Positions 26,064-35,017 of a stretch of DNA of 43,092 bases are shown here, in pieces; the first letter of the stretch is position 1; the number at the start of each line of letters is the position of its first letter. Both the position numbers and the translations under genes were made by a program. Origin of the DNA: an uncultured Planctomycetota bacterium. Lineage in GTDB: Bacteria > Planctomycetota > Phycisphaerae > SM23-33. The notes beneath the pieces were generated by a model. The model was not told the DNA's origin. It worked only from the letters and a program-made list of their open reading frames with translations, and made no database searches. The DNA lies in assembly GCA_903892515.1 (NCBI GenBank), contig CAITIS010000028.1:1-43092 (forward strand), read 5' to 3'.

Positions 26064-27383
26064 ATGACTACGAAACGGATCGCCTTCGCATTGACCCTGG
26101 CACTGTGTGCGTGCGCCGCCTTGGGACAGGATCGTCCGCCGCAGAATCGCCCGCCGCGCGATCGGCCGCGGGATCAGCAAGCCACCGGCAACGCCGGCAA
26201 CGCCCAGCGATACTCCATTGAGCAGGCGATCTCCGATAACGCGCAGCTCCACACCATCGCCTTCGACGCTCTGGCCTTCCTCACGGGCGATTTCGCCATG
26301 GATACCTTCCTGCCACCGGGGAAGGTCAGCGACTACTTCGGCTTCCAGTACATGCGCGACATCGACGCCAAGGAGGGTGGCCACAACACCTCCTTCCTCA
26401 CCAGGATCGCCTTCAACATGCTGGCCGTCCTTAACGACGACCAGAAGGCGCAGCTCCTGGCCCTGGCCAAGCAGCAGGAAAGCGACATCCGCCGCTTCGC
26501 CGAGATGCGGTTTCCCTTGATCAATGCCTTCCGACGGAACCTCCAGGGCGACTTGCCTGCCGGCAGCAAGGGACTGGACAAGGCCGCGGTGGCGAAGGCC
26601 TCCGCCGACCTGTACGAACTGGACGGCCTGCTGGCGTATCAGCGGGCGAAGGTCATGGGCGAGATCATCCACGGCCTGTCCGCCGATCAGAAGGCTGCCC
26701 TGGCCAAGCTGAAGTTCGGCGACTCGCGGACCTGGCCGGATCAGAGCGAGCAGCTCGACAAGCGCAGCATGTCCCACGAGGTCAACGTGGCCGTGATGAC
26801 CTACGCCAGCGAGATGTTCGCCTGGTACGCCGGCAGCCTGGAAGCTGACACGTACTTCTGCCCCGAGCGGCACGGCATGTACTTCGGCGGCTTCGGCATG
26901 AAGACGGCCCCGGCCATGGGCAAACAGGATTACTCGATCAGCACGTCGCTGACGGGCGACAGCGGCCAGGCCTTCCTGGCCACGTTGAACGATTCCCAGC
27001 GGAAGCTCATCACGAGCTTGCCGGATCTTCAGCGCAAAGACCTGGCCGAGATCGTCACGACGCGTCGGGCGCTCGCGACCGAACTGCGTCGCTTCCAAAA
27101 GGGCGAGACCGCCGACAAGGACAAGGTGCTGGCGCTCTCCAGGCGATATGGTGAGCTGGACGGCGAGATGTCGTACCTCTACGCCACGGCCTTCGCAAAG
27201 GTCGGCCAAACGCTGACAGCGGAGCAGAAGGCGAAGCTGTCGGCCATGCGGAAGGTTGACCCCTCCGAACCGAAGGGACCGTTCCTGTACTCCGCCCCAA
27301 TCCAGATGCCGCAGATTGAGAACACAGACTACCTGTTTGGCGTGGGGCAATCAGCCAGCCAGCCCGCAGCGCCGGCCAAGTAG
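26064..27383 (+). CDS. Exported paralogue of the preceding helical-domain protein
   Basis: 439 residues from the ATG at 26064 (AGGAG eight bases upstream; a GTG at 26061 is also possible). The signal peptide ends near ALG-Q. A short Arg/Pro/Gln-rich linker precedes the domain shared with the gene before it: HTIAFDALAFLTGDF, NTSFLTRIAFNML, NAFRRNLQGDLPAGS, YFCPERHGMYFGGFGM, APAMGKQDYSIST. It ends with an Ala/Gln/Ser tail and has neither dockerin loops nor PEP-CTERM, so it is probably periplasmic or released. A tandem duplication with divergent sorting is the simplest reading. Conserved Cys-Pro-Glu-Arg and Asn-x-x-Phe-Leu suggest a functional site, but no activity can be claimed. Confidence 0.82.
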   Translation: MTTKRIAFALTLALCACAALGQDRPPQNRPPRDRPRDQQATGNAGNAQRYSIEQAISDNAQLHTIAFDALAFLTGDFAMDTFLPPGKVSDYFGFQYMRDIDAKEGGHNTSFLTRIAFNMLAVLNDDQKAQLLALAKQQESDIRRFAEMRFPLINAFRRNLQGDLPAGSKGLDKAAVAKASADLYELDGLLAYQRAKVMGEIIHGLSADQKAALAKLKFGDSRTWPDQSEQLDKRSMSHEVNVAVMTYASEMFAWYAGSLEADTYFCPERHGMYFGGFGMKTAPAMGKQDYSISTSLTGDSGQAFLATLNDSQRKLITSLPDLQRKDLAEIVTTRRALATELRRFQKGETADKDKVLALSRRYGELDGEMSYLYATAFAKVGQTLTAEQKAKLSAMRKVDPSEPKGPFLYSAPIQMPQIENTDYLFGVGQSASQPAAPAK

Positions 27384-27405
27384 CCCATATGCATGGAAGA
27401 CGCCT

Positions 27406-27981
27406 ATGACAACCTCACGCGGACTCCTGGTTTGGGCCATATTCCTGACGGCAGGCATCGCCATGGCCGGTTGCTCAACAAGCCAGCCAGGGGCATTCGT
27501 ACTTCGCAGCCCCGCGGTGGCTGACGACGGGCAACTGCCGAAGGAGTACACGGGCGACGGGGCCAGTGCCACGCTGCCGCTCGAATGGAGCGGCGCTCCG
27601 GCCGGAACCAGGAGCTTCGCGCTCATCATGCACCACGTGGCGCCCGACCGGACCAAGTGGTACTGGATTCTCTACAACATCCCGGCTGGCACGAAGAGCC
27701 TGCCCAAGAACGTCACCGGCACCGGCGTTCTGGGAAACAACAGCGTAAACGGCAGGACGGAGTATGCCCCTCCGCACTCCAAGGGGCCAGGGCCGAAGAC
27801 GTACGTGTACACCGTCTACGCGCTGTCGTCGCCAGTTATGCTGACCGTCACTCCGGCGGAGGTGAGTCGCGACGTGCTGCTGGCGGCCATGCAGGACAAG
27901 ATCCTCGCCAGCGCGGAACTGCGAGTCGTGTACACGCGGAACCTGTCAGCGGGACCGCTGCCGGCAAGCCCGGATCGATAG
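27406..27981 (+). CDS. PEBP-like (YbhB/YbcL) lipoprotein
   Basis: 191 residues from the ATG at 27406 (GGAAG seven bases upstream); the frame before it is a shadow. The N-terminus is a lipoprotein signal with lipobox AMAGC. The rest matches phosphatidylethanolamine-binding-protein-like folds: LPLEWSGAPAGTRSFALIM, WYWILYNIPAGT, and YVYTVYALSS near the end. The usual D-P-D before the binding site is replaced by HHVAPD. Its role in bacteria is unclear (small-ligand binding or inhibitor). It ends nine bases before the phosphoesterase gene, in the same orientation. Confidence 0.82.
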   Translation: MTTSRGLLVWAIFLTAGIAMAGCSTSQPGAFVLRSPAVADDGQLPKEYTGDGASATLPLEWSGAPAGTRSFALIMHHVAPDRTKWYWILYNIPAGTKSLPKNVTGTGVLGNNSVNGRTEYAPPHSKGPGPKTYVYTVYALSSPVMLTVTPAEVSRDVLLAAMQDKILASAELRVVYTRNLSAGPLPASPDR

Positions 27982-27990
27982 GAGACGGCA

Positions 27991-29559
27991 GTGAGACGCA
28001 TTGTTTTCCTCACCATTGTTGCATGGCTGGCGTTGTTGGCCACGTCGCTGCCCGCCCAGGACGGAAGGCAGCGCGGGGATCGCCGTGGCGGCCGGGCGGG
28101 ACAGGATGGGGCTCGCAGGGGCCTGCCCGCGCCAACGAGCCTGCTGGCGGCGATGAAACTGGAGGATCTCTCCATCATCCTTGGCCAGCCGGCGGACAGG
28201 TCCATCACCGTGAACGTGCTATCCGCCGATGCCCGCGAGGGGTTCATCGAGTACGGCCTCGCAAACGGCATGTATACGAGCAAGACGGACGTCGTGAAAC
28301 TGTCGGCCGGAACGCCCGTCGAAATGCGGCTCGATGGACTCGATCGAGACAAGCAGTACTTCTACCGACTCCAGCACCGCAAGACAGGTGATGCCGCGTT
28401 CGTGGCCGGGGACGAGCATGGCTTCCACACGCAGCGAGCGCCGGGCAGTGGGTTTGTCTTCGAGATCCAGGGCGATTCGCACCCCGAACGCCCGCAGCAG
28501 TTCGATTCGGCCCTGTATGCCCAGACGCTCCAGGCCGCGGCGGCCGACCGACCGGACTTCTATATGACGATCGGCGATGACTTCAGTGTAGATGCGCTGC
28601 ATGAGATCACAGCCGAGACCGTGGCTGGGCGTTACACCCTTCAGCGACCGTTCCTGTCGCTGGTCGCGCAGTCGTCGCCGTTGTTCCTGGTCAACGGCAA
28701 TCACGAGCAGGCGGCGTTGTGCAACCTCGACGGCTCGGACAACAACGTCGCGGTCTGGGCACAGAACGCCCGAAACATGTTCTTCCCGCAGCCGGCGCCG
28801 GACGGCTTCTACACGGGCGACGCGAAGCCCATCGAGCACGTCGGCCTGCTGCGCGACTACTACGCCTGGACGTGGGGCGACGCGTTGTTCGTCGTGATCG
28901 ACCCGTACTGGCACAGCGCCAAGCCGGTGGACAATGTCCTGGGCGGAGGCGACAAGTCGCGCGACATGTGGGCCGTCACGCTCGGGGAGCAACAGTACAG
29001 GTGGTTCAAGGCCACGCTGGAGTCGAGCAGGTCCCGCTACAAGTTCGTCTTCACGCATCACGTGCTTGGCACCGGCCGGGGCGGCATCGAGCAGGCGGGG
29101 CTCTTTGAATGGGGCGGCAAGAACAAGAGGGGCGAGAATGAGTTCGCACGAAACCGGCCGGGCTGGGAGTCGCCCATCCACCAACTGATGGCCCGCAACG
29201 GCGTGACGATCTTCTTCCAGGGGCACGACCACGTCTTCGTGCGGCAGACGCTTGACGGCGTGATCTACCAGACACTGCCCGATCCAGCCAACGCCTTCTA
29301 TTCCCTCGAAAACAAGGACGCCTACCGCAGCGGTGACATCCTGCCCAACTCCGGCCGCGTGCGTGTGACCGTTGGCCCGGAAAAGGTCCGCGTAGAATAC
29401 GTCCGTTCGTACCTACCCAAGGACGCCACGCAGGAGCATCCCGACGGCGAAGTGGCGTTCTCCTACGAGATCCCCGCATCGAGAACGGCCACGCCAAGCG
29501 CGCACGCGACGAGTGCGCCGGCGTCGGGCCCGGGTTCCGTCCCACGAACGGGAGGATAA
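27991..29559 (+). CDS. Exported calcineurin-like metallophosphoesterase, copy 1
   Basis: 522 residues from a GTG with GGAG six bases upstream. A signal peptide ends near LPA-Q, followed by an Arg/Gly-rich linker. A fibronectin-like domain of the purple-acid-phosphatase N-terminal type (about 55-150) precedes the metal core: GDSH, GDDF, NGNHE, THH and QGHDH. The core should bind two metals and hydrolyse phosphoesters outside the cytoplasm. The C-terminus is a Thr/Ala/Ser-rich tail. It is followed after one base by a paralogue with the same layout. Confidence 0.87.
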   Translation: MRRIVFLTIVAWLALLATSLPAQDGRQRGDRRGGRAGQDGARRGLPAPTSLLAAMKLEDLSIILGQPADRSITVNVLSADAREGFIEYGLANGMYTSKTDVVKLSAGTPVEMRLDGLDRDKQYFYRLQHRKTGDAAFVAGDEHGFHTQRAPGSGFVFEIQGDSHPERPQQFDSALYAQTLQAAAADRPDFYMTIGDDFSVDALHEITAETVAGRYTLQRPFLSLVAQSSPLFLVNGNHEQAALCNLDGSDNNVAVWAQNARNMFFPQPAPDGFYTGDAKPIEHVGLLRDYYAWTWGDALFVVIDPYWHSAKPVDNVLGGGDKSRDMWAVTLGEQQYRWFKATLESSRSRYKFVFTHHVLGTGRGGIEQAGLFEWGGKNKRGENEFARNRPGWESPIHQLMARNGVTIFFQGHDHVFVRQTLDGVIYQTLPDPANAFYSLENKDAYRSGDILPNSGRVRVTVGPEKVRVEYVRSYLPKDATQEHPDGEVAFSYEIPASRTATPSAHATSAPASGPGSVPRTGG

Positions 29560-29560
29560 C

Positions 29561-30961
29561 ATGAAACCTACGAGCAGACAGGTTGTCCTGCTTCTATGCC
29601 TGACGGTTGCCGTCAGCGGATTGTGTGCGTTGGCTCAGGATGGCAATCGCAGGGGACCCGACACCCGACCGGGGCGTCAGGGGCCGTGCGGGCCCCAGGG
29701 AGTGTTCCTGACGGACGTGCCGGCGCACCCGCTCGACATCATCCTTGGCCGCCCAACCTCGAACTCCGTCACGCTGAGCGTGCTCTGCTACGACGACGCT
29801 AAGGCCTACGTCGCCTACGGCACGCAGAAGGACGACCTCGCTGCCCGGACCGAGACGGTGGAGTTCAAGAAGGGTCAGCCGCGGGAGATCGTGCTGGAGA
29901 AACTCCAGAGCGACACGCAGTACTACTACGAGTTGCGATCCGCCGCCACGAACAAGCCCTTGGTGGGCGGCGCGGGCACGTTCCACACGCGGCGGCCTGC
30001 GGGTAGCACGTTCGTCTTCACCGTGCAGGCCGACTCGCACCTGGACGAGAACACCAGCACGGAGCTCTATCGCCAGACTCTCGCCAATGCCTTGGCCGAT
30101 TCGCCCGACTTCCACATCGACCTGGGCGATACGTTCATGACCGACAAGCACGCCGACCGGGACAGCGCGGCCAAACAGTACCTGGCCCAGCGGTATTACC
30201 TGGGGCTGGTTGGGCACTCAGCCCCCGTCTTTCTCGTGCTCGGCAACCACGACGGTGAGGATGGCAAGCTCCTCCGCGGCGGCGCCGACAGTCTTGCGGT
30301 CTGGTCCAATACGATGCGGAAGCGATACTTCCCCAATCCCGTGCCGGATGGCTTCTACAAAGGCAACGAGACGAACCACCCGCAGGCCGGCCAGTTGCAG
30401 GACTATTACGCGTGGGAGTGGGGAGATGCGCTGTTCGTCGTGCTCGACCCGTACTGGTACGCGAGCCCCCGGCGGGCCAACGACTGCTGGGATCTTTCTC
30501 TCGGGCTTGAGCAGTACAGCTGGCTGAAGAAGACGCTCTCCTCCAGTCGGGCGAAGTTCAAGTTCGTCTTCATCCACCAGCTCGTCGGCGGCATGGACAA
30601 GCAAGGCCGCGGCGGGGTTGAGGCCGCTTGCTTCGGCGAATGGGGTGGCAAGAACGCCGATGGCAGCGACGGGTTCAAGGACCACCGTGCCGGCCGGGAC
30701 ATGCCCATCCACCAGCTCCTGGTCCAGAACCACGTAACGGTCGTCTTTCATGGCCACGATCATCTTTTCGCCAAGCAGGAGTTGGATGGCATCGTCTACC
30801 AGGAAGTTCCGCAGCCAGGCTTCAATGGCGTGGGCCGCCCGGCGAATGCCGCCGAATGCGGCTACGTCAGCGGGGAGATCCTCGGTGGCTCCGGATACTT
30901 GCGGGTGACGGTCGGCCCGGCCGATATGCATGTTGCGTATCAGGCATCCCTACGAGGCTGA
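29561..30961 (+). CDS. Exported calcineurin-like metallophosphoesterase, copy 2
   Basis: 466 residues from the ATG at 29561 (GGAGG five bases upstream), one base after copy 1. Signal peptide, then the same N-terminal beta domain (VTLSVLCYDDAKAYVAYGTQ) and core motifs: ADSH, GDTF, LGNHD, IHQ and HGHDH. It lacks the Thr/Ser-rich tail of copy 1. It resembles purple-acid or PhoD-like phosphatases; the substrate is unknown. Tandem copies downstream of the ECF-linked exported genes suggest one transcription unit from 24559 to 30961. Confidence 0.87.
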   Translation: MKPTSRQVVLLLCLTVAVSGLCALAQDGNRRGPDTRPGRQGPCGPQGVFLTDVPAHPLDIILGRPTSNSVTLSVLCYDDAKAYVAYGTQKDDLAARTETVEFKKGQPREIVLEKLQSDTQYYYELRSAATNKPLVGGAGTFHTRRPAGSTFVFTVQADSHLDENTSTELYRQTLANALADSPDFHIDLGDTFMTDKHADRDSAAKQYLAQRYYLGLVGHSAPVFLVLGNHDGEDGKLLRGGADSLAVWSNTMRKRYFPNPVPDGFYKGNETNHPQAGQLQDYYAWEWGDALFVVLDPYWYASPRRANDCWDLSLGLEQYSWLKKTLSSSRAKFKFVFIHQLVGGMDKQGRGGVEAACFGEWGGKNADGSDGFKDHRAGRDMPIHQLLVQNHVTVVFHGHDHLFAKQELDGIVYQEVPQPGFNGVGRPANAAECGYVSGEILGGSGYLRVTVGPADMHVAYQASLRG

Positions 30962-31094
30962 TGTCACGTGTTCGAAGGCGCACAAGCATGAGCAATCCGT
31001 TTCGCTCGAAACGCGGGGCGTCGGCTGAAGCAATTCAGAGCGAGAATCACCGCAACCTTCGGCCTGACAGCATCTTGGCAGCGATCAAGGCGAG

Positions 31095-31385
31095 GTTTGG
31101 ACTAGTTGGGGGTGGACCAAACCCATCAGAGATTTCCGGGCGAAAGAGAGAGGAAAACGGCCCAAACGGGGCGTTCGAGGGTGCAACTAGTCCAAACGAG
31201 CAACGGTGCCAGTAGACGCACGCGAGCGCGAAATGGCTTTGCCCGTGCGTACTTACTGCGACGGCCCACCGGATGGTTCCGGCGGGCCGTTGAAACAGAG
31301 AGAGCGTTTCGCTGAACGCTCGTAAGTGGAGGCTGTGCTCCTGGAAACGAAACGGCCTCTGTTCTTGAGCCGGCGAGTTCTCGCC
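31095..31385 (+). ncRNA. Structured RNA-like repeat, copy 1
   Basis: A non-coding 290-base element. Domain 1 is closed by a perfect 14-bp stem (GTTTGGACTAGTTG at 31095, CAACTAGTCCAAAC at 31184) and contains the block CCAAACCCATCAGAGA. Domain 2 is a hairpin ACGGCCC/GGGCCGT (31261-31290) with inner CCGGA/TCCGG. Domain 3 has an outer stem AACAGAG/CTCTGTT and CGTTTCG/CGAAACG, enclosing the hairpin GGAG-GCTGTG-CTCC (31328-31341). A small GGCGA/TCGCC hairpin follows. Domains 2 and 3 recur near 35018 and 41383, and domain 1 recurs at 41209. Compensatory changes keep the stems, which supports a transcribed RNA. No known class could be assigned by eye. Confidence 0.7.
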
Positions 31386-31428
31386 CTCTCCACCCTGGGA
31401 GCACGCGACCCGCTCACGATGGAACAAT

Positions 31429-32688
31429 ATGCTCAGCGAGACAGCCCTTGGAATTTCGGGCTCGTTCGCGGATAATCATTATCTTGAGCCGTTATGGCGG
31501 TTCGAAGAAGGGGCGGAAACATTGGCTCAGCAAATCCGTCAGCTTGACTTTCTGCCGGCCTCGGCTGAGGCAGATCATGGTTACATGCCCCGTACCGTTG
31601 AGCATTTTCATCCGGACCGAATCATCCTCGCTAAAGGGTGCCGCGGCAACAACGCGCGGGTGGCGTTCGTCGAGGCCATCTGTCGGGCGTATCCGGCCGC
31701 CGAGGTTATAGAGAGGCCTGCGACTTCTCATGCCCAGATCGACTTGGGGATCGGCGAGCCGCTGCCCCGGCACAGGTGTGGCAAGCGAACTCTCGTTCTA
31801 GGCGAACACAAAAGCCCGGTGCGGTTCAGTGAAGAGCGGTCCAACTGCTGCCCGAACTACTGGCACTTCTCCCCCTACGGCTTTTGTCCCTACGGGTGCG
31901 ATTATTGCTACTTAGCAGGAACCCGAAGCGTGTGGTTCTCGCCGACCGTGAAGATCTTCCTCAACCTTGACGAGATGCTGGTCCGCATCGACACGATTGC
32001 GAATCGGGCCGGTTCGCCAACAGCTTTCTACCTGGGCAAACTTCAGGATGGCTTGGCATTGGATGGGCTGACCGGCTACTCTCGCCGGCTCGTGTCGTTC
32101 TTCGGCCAGCATCGTTGGGCCCGGCTGGTCCTCTTGACTAAGTCGGCGGACGTGGTCAATCTGGCGGGGCTCCAGCCCCATGGCAACGTGATCCTATCCT
32201 GGAGCCTCAGCAGCGAGGCCGCTTGGCGGCAATTCGAGCCGGGCACGCCGTCGCCTGCCGAACGCTTGGATGCCATGCGGCGTTGCGCCAATGCCGGCTA
32301 TCGCATCCGAGCGGTGCTCATGCCGATCGTGCCAACAGGAGAGTGGCGCGCAGAATACGTAGGGCTGCTGGATGAGCTATTAACTATCGCTGCTTTGGAG
32401 CGAATTACGCTGGGCAGCCTGTGCAGTTTTCCGAGTGCTCTGCAACTAACGGACGCCAAGCTCGGACGCGCTAACCCCATCAGGGAGTGCTTATCCGGCG
32501 GCGGGCAAAGCGTCGACGGCCGATACCGATTTGACTCATCTCGCCGACTCGATGCCTACCGATACCTGCTGAAGCAGATCCAGATTCGTTTGCCGAGCAT
32601 GCCCGTTGGGCTCTGCCTTGAAGAGCGGCCTGTCTTCGAAGCCCTTGGGCTGACGGATCAAATCGGCATCTGCAACTGCGTACTCTGA
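31429..32688 (+). CDS. Spore-photoproduct-lyase-like radical SAM protein
   Basis: 419 residues. The radical SAM cluster is CPYGCDYC (C153, C157, C160) followed by YLAG, in the CX3CX2C form used by spore photoproduct lyases. Family-like segments include HFSPYGF before it and DGRYRFDSSRRL near the end. A CNC pair lies four residues from the C-terminus, and C140/C141 precede the cluster. Known members use SAM and a 4Fe-4S cluster to reverse a thymine dimer; many relatives have unknown substrates. The ribosome site is weak. It is followed after eight bases by a methyltransferase-like gene and starts just after the RNA-like repeat, in a non-sporulating lineage. I therefore suspect a DNA-modification or defence role, not spore repair. 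Confidence 0.78.
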   Translation: MLSETALGISGSFADNHYLEPLWRFEEGAETLAQQIRQLDFLPASAEADHGYMPRTVEHFHPDRIILAKGCRGNNARVAFVEAICRAYPAAEVIERPATSHAQIDLGIGEPLPRHRCGKRTLVLGEHKSPVRFSEERSNCCPNYWHFSPYGFCPYGCDYCYLAGTRSVWFSPTVKIFLNLDEMLVRIDTIANRAGSPTAFYLGKLQDGLALDGLTGYSRRLVSFFGQHRWARLVLLTKSADVVNLAGLQPHGNVILSWSLSSEAAWRQFEPGTPSPAERLDAMRRCANAGYRIRAVLMPIVPTGEWRAEYVGLLDELLTIAALERITLGSLCSFPSALQLTDAKLGRANPIRECLSGGGQSVDGRYRFDSSRRLDAYRYLLKQIQIRLPSMPVGLCLEERPVFEALGLTDQIGICNCVL

Positions 32689-32696
32689 AGACCGGC

Positions 32697-34868
32697 ATGA
32701 ACCTAACCATTCCAAATTTACTGGATCATCAGATCCCTCGGGACGACGTAGCCAGCCTGATCACCCGCCTGGGCTGTGTCCGACAAGAGGTGTACGACTG
32801 CTGGACAGCGGATCGTCGCAACGCTCGTACCGGCAAAGCCATCCAGCGTGCCTTGGACGATGCACTCGTGCTGGCACTCGTCTTGCAGTACTTACGTCGG
32901 CGTAGCGGCAGCAACATCAGCATCACGCCCAACTCTTGGGCGCAGCAAGGATCAGTCAGCCAAATGGCCAGCCTTGCCGCTTCCATGGCCCCCCAGGCCC
33001 AGCAGATTCTTCTGGACCGCGCCTTCGCCAACAAATGTCGGTGGCCAGAACACGCTCGTAGCCTGCTCTTCGGCGATTGCCTCCCGGCCGCGTTCAAGTC
33101 ATTCGTCGGCAATCTCCCTATCACGATTCTCGGCGATTTTCACCAAATGTGTCTGTCGCGCCCCCTGGATTCCAGCCGGCCAGGACATGAGCGCAGGCAG
33201 AAAGGAGCACATTACACGCCGGCGAGCCTGGTCGATTACATGGTAGCCAGAAGCCTCGACGCTATAAGTGCGGATGGAATTGAGCCGCATCAAAGGCATA
33301 TTCTCGATCCATCCTGCGGGTGCGGGGCGTTTCTTATCGCGATTCTACGGTATCTTTCAAAAGAAGCTCGGCGATTAGGTGCTCCTCACCCATCACGCCG
33401 TCTCTACGGCAGCGACATCGACAGCCGGGCCATTGATCTGGCACGGCTTTCCCTTGGAATGGCGGCGTGGAGCTTGAACGTCGGATGCTCGCCCAATCCG
33501 ATTTGTTGGGATCGAAACCTTGTCGAGCGAGATTTCCTGGCTCGATCCACGTGGGAGAGCAGGAAGTTTGACCTCATCATCGGCGGGCCTCCCTTCATCC
33601 GTGTGGAGCAACTCCACGACTCCGATCCACGGAAAGTGGCCGCCTACCGCGCCCGTTACAGGGCCGCCCAGTCCGGTCAGTTCGACCTCTACATGCTCTT
33701 CATGGAGAAGGCCATCGGCCTTCTCCGGCCGGGCGGACGGCTAATCATCAGCGTGTCCAGCAGCTTCCTGCGAAGCAGGAGCGGAGCTACGATACGCGGG
33801 CTTCTTGCCGAAAACTGTCGAGTCGAAGAAATCATCGAGTTCGAAAGCAGCAACATCTATCCGGACGCTTCCGTGCAAATCGCAGTCCTGTTGATTCGCA
33901 AAGGTGAGGTGGGCGGCAGGACCAGGTACGGCTTTGTGCCCGACGGACGTCCTATTCGCCAGCATCTGGAAAGGCTGCTTAGACCTTCCTGCAAGTCTCT
34001 CCAAGGAAGCGAGGTACTGAGCGTCGAATTGCCTGAAGACGGCAGGGACGGTTGGAGCTGTCGTTCGCCACGCGACGAAAGCTTTCTCCGCCGCATGGAC
34101 GCAGCAGGGTCACCACTTGGCACGCTTCCCGTTCACGTTAGCCTAGGCATGTGCACAGGCGCGGACGACATTTTCATTCTCCGGGCCCACCGTGACGCCA
34201 ATGGCGAGACTTACTTGACCACGAGAAGTGGTGGCCAGATCCAGCTCGAGGAAGCCCTATTGCGGCCAATTCTGCGGGCCAGGCATTCGCGGAACGGGCT
34301 GCCCGACACGCCATATGTCTGCATCTTTCCGTACGACTCAAACGGCGCGTCACTTGGCGAAGGTTCGTTCCGACGACGATACCCCTTGGGATACCAATAT
34401 CTCCACGCTCATCGGGCACGCTTGACCTCGCGCCGACTATGCCCCGGGCAGCCATGGTTCGCATTGAGGAAGGTCGACGTGGCCTGCCATCTTGCGCGAC
34501 ACAAGGTCGTCGCTCCCACAACACTCGGTGTTCGTGGCTTTCGACTGAATACAGAAGGCGTGCTGTGCCATCACAGCCTCCTCACGATCATCTTGTCGGG
34601 CACGAAGGTCGATCCGCGGTATCTTGTCAGCGTTCTGAACAGCAGCGTGCTTTGGCGGTACATCTCGCTTCGCGCGCCCCGGATGGGTGCGGGCCGATTC
34701 GCGTTCAGGCTAGGACTCGCCAGTCACATTCCAATCGTGCTTCCTCAAACAGCAAGCCAGCGATCACTTGTGAAGCAGATTATCAAGCAGGTTCGCCAGG
34801 AGGCGCAACCTGAAAGCACGGATCGTCTCGTTGCAGAGCTTTATGGCCTTCCGCACAGCGATCCATGA
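32697..34868 (+). CDS. N6-methyltransferase-like protein with altered catalytic motif (GPPF)
   Basis: 723 residues. After a helical N-terminus come RRQKGAHYTPASLVDYMV (about 165-182), motif I DPSCGCGAFL (about 204) and the post-motif GSDIDSRAIDLARLSL. Motif IV reads LIIGGPPFIRVEQL, where G297 takes the place of the catalytic Asn of (N/D/S)PP(Y/F). The C-terminal half (about 430-700) looks like a TaqI-type target-recognition domain (VHVSLGMCTGADDIFIL, LNSSVLWRYISLRAPRMGAGRF). It should still bind SAM and DNA, but normal amino-methylation is doubtful. It forms an operon with the radical SAM gene (8-base gap). It could be a DNA-targeting subunit for that enzyme, or an inactivated methylase. Confidence 0.8.
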   Translation: MNLTIPNLLDHQIPRDDVASLITRLGCVRQEVYDCWTADRRNARTGKAIQRALDDALVLALVLQYLRRRSGSNISITPNSWAQQGSVSQMASLAASMAPQAQQILLDRAFANKCRWPEHARSLLFGDCLPAAFKSFVGNLPITILGDFHQMCLSRPLDSSRPGHERRQKGAHYTPASLVDYMVARSLDAISADGIEPHQRHILDPSCGCGAFLIAILRYLSKEARRLGAPHPSRRLYGSDIDSRAIDLARLSLGMAAWSLNVGCSPNPICWDRNLVERDFLARSTWESRKFDLIIGGPPFIRVEQLHDSDPRKVAAYRARYRAAQSGQFDLYMLFMEKAIGLLRPGGRLIISVSSSFLRSRSGATIRGLLAENCRVEEIIEFESSNIYPDASVQIAVLLIRKGEVGGRTRYGFVPDGRPIRQHLERLLRPSCKSLQGSEVLSVELPEDGRDGWSCRSPRDESFLRRMDAAGSPLGTLPVHVSLGMCTGADDIFILRAHRDANGETYLTTRSGGQIQLEEALLRPILRARHSRNGLPDTPYVCIFPYDSNGASLGEGSFRRRYPLGYQYLHAHRARLTSRRLCPGQPWFALRKVDVACHLARHKVVAPTTLGVRGFRLNTEGVLCHHSLLTIILSGTKVDPRYLVSVLNSSVLWRYISLRAPRMGAGRFAFRLGLASHIPIVLPQTASQRSLVKQIIKQVRQEAQPESTDRLVAELYGLPHSDP

Positions 34869-35017
34869 GCCCTCTTTTGGTCTTCCCGATTGTTTGTCCA
34901 CGCGCGGAAGCGAAGCTGACCCATGATGCCGCGTAGGAATAATGCAGGTGGTCCAAGCGCCGAAGAAAGCCGGGTTTAGGCGGGCACCCCAACTCCTTTA
35001 TGTCACTGCGCTTACGC

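Noticed and set aside
31047..31427. Minus-strand frames over RNA-like copy 1
   Set aside because: They overlap conserved stems, have no ribosome site, and the frames are not kept in copies 2 and 3.
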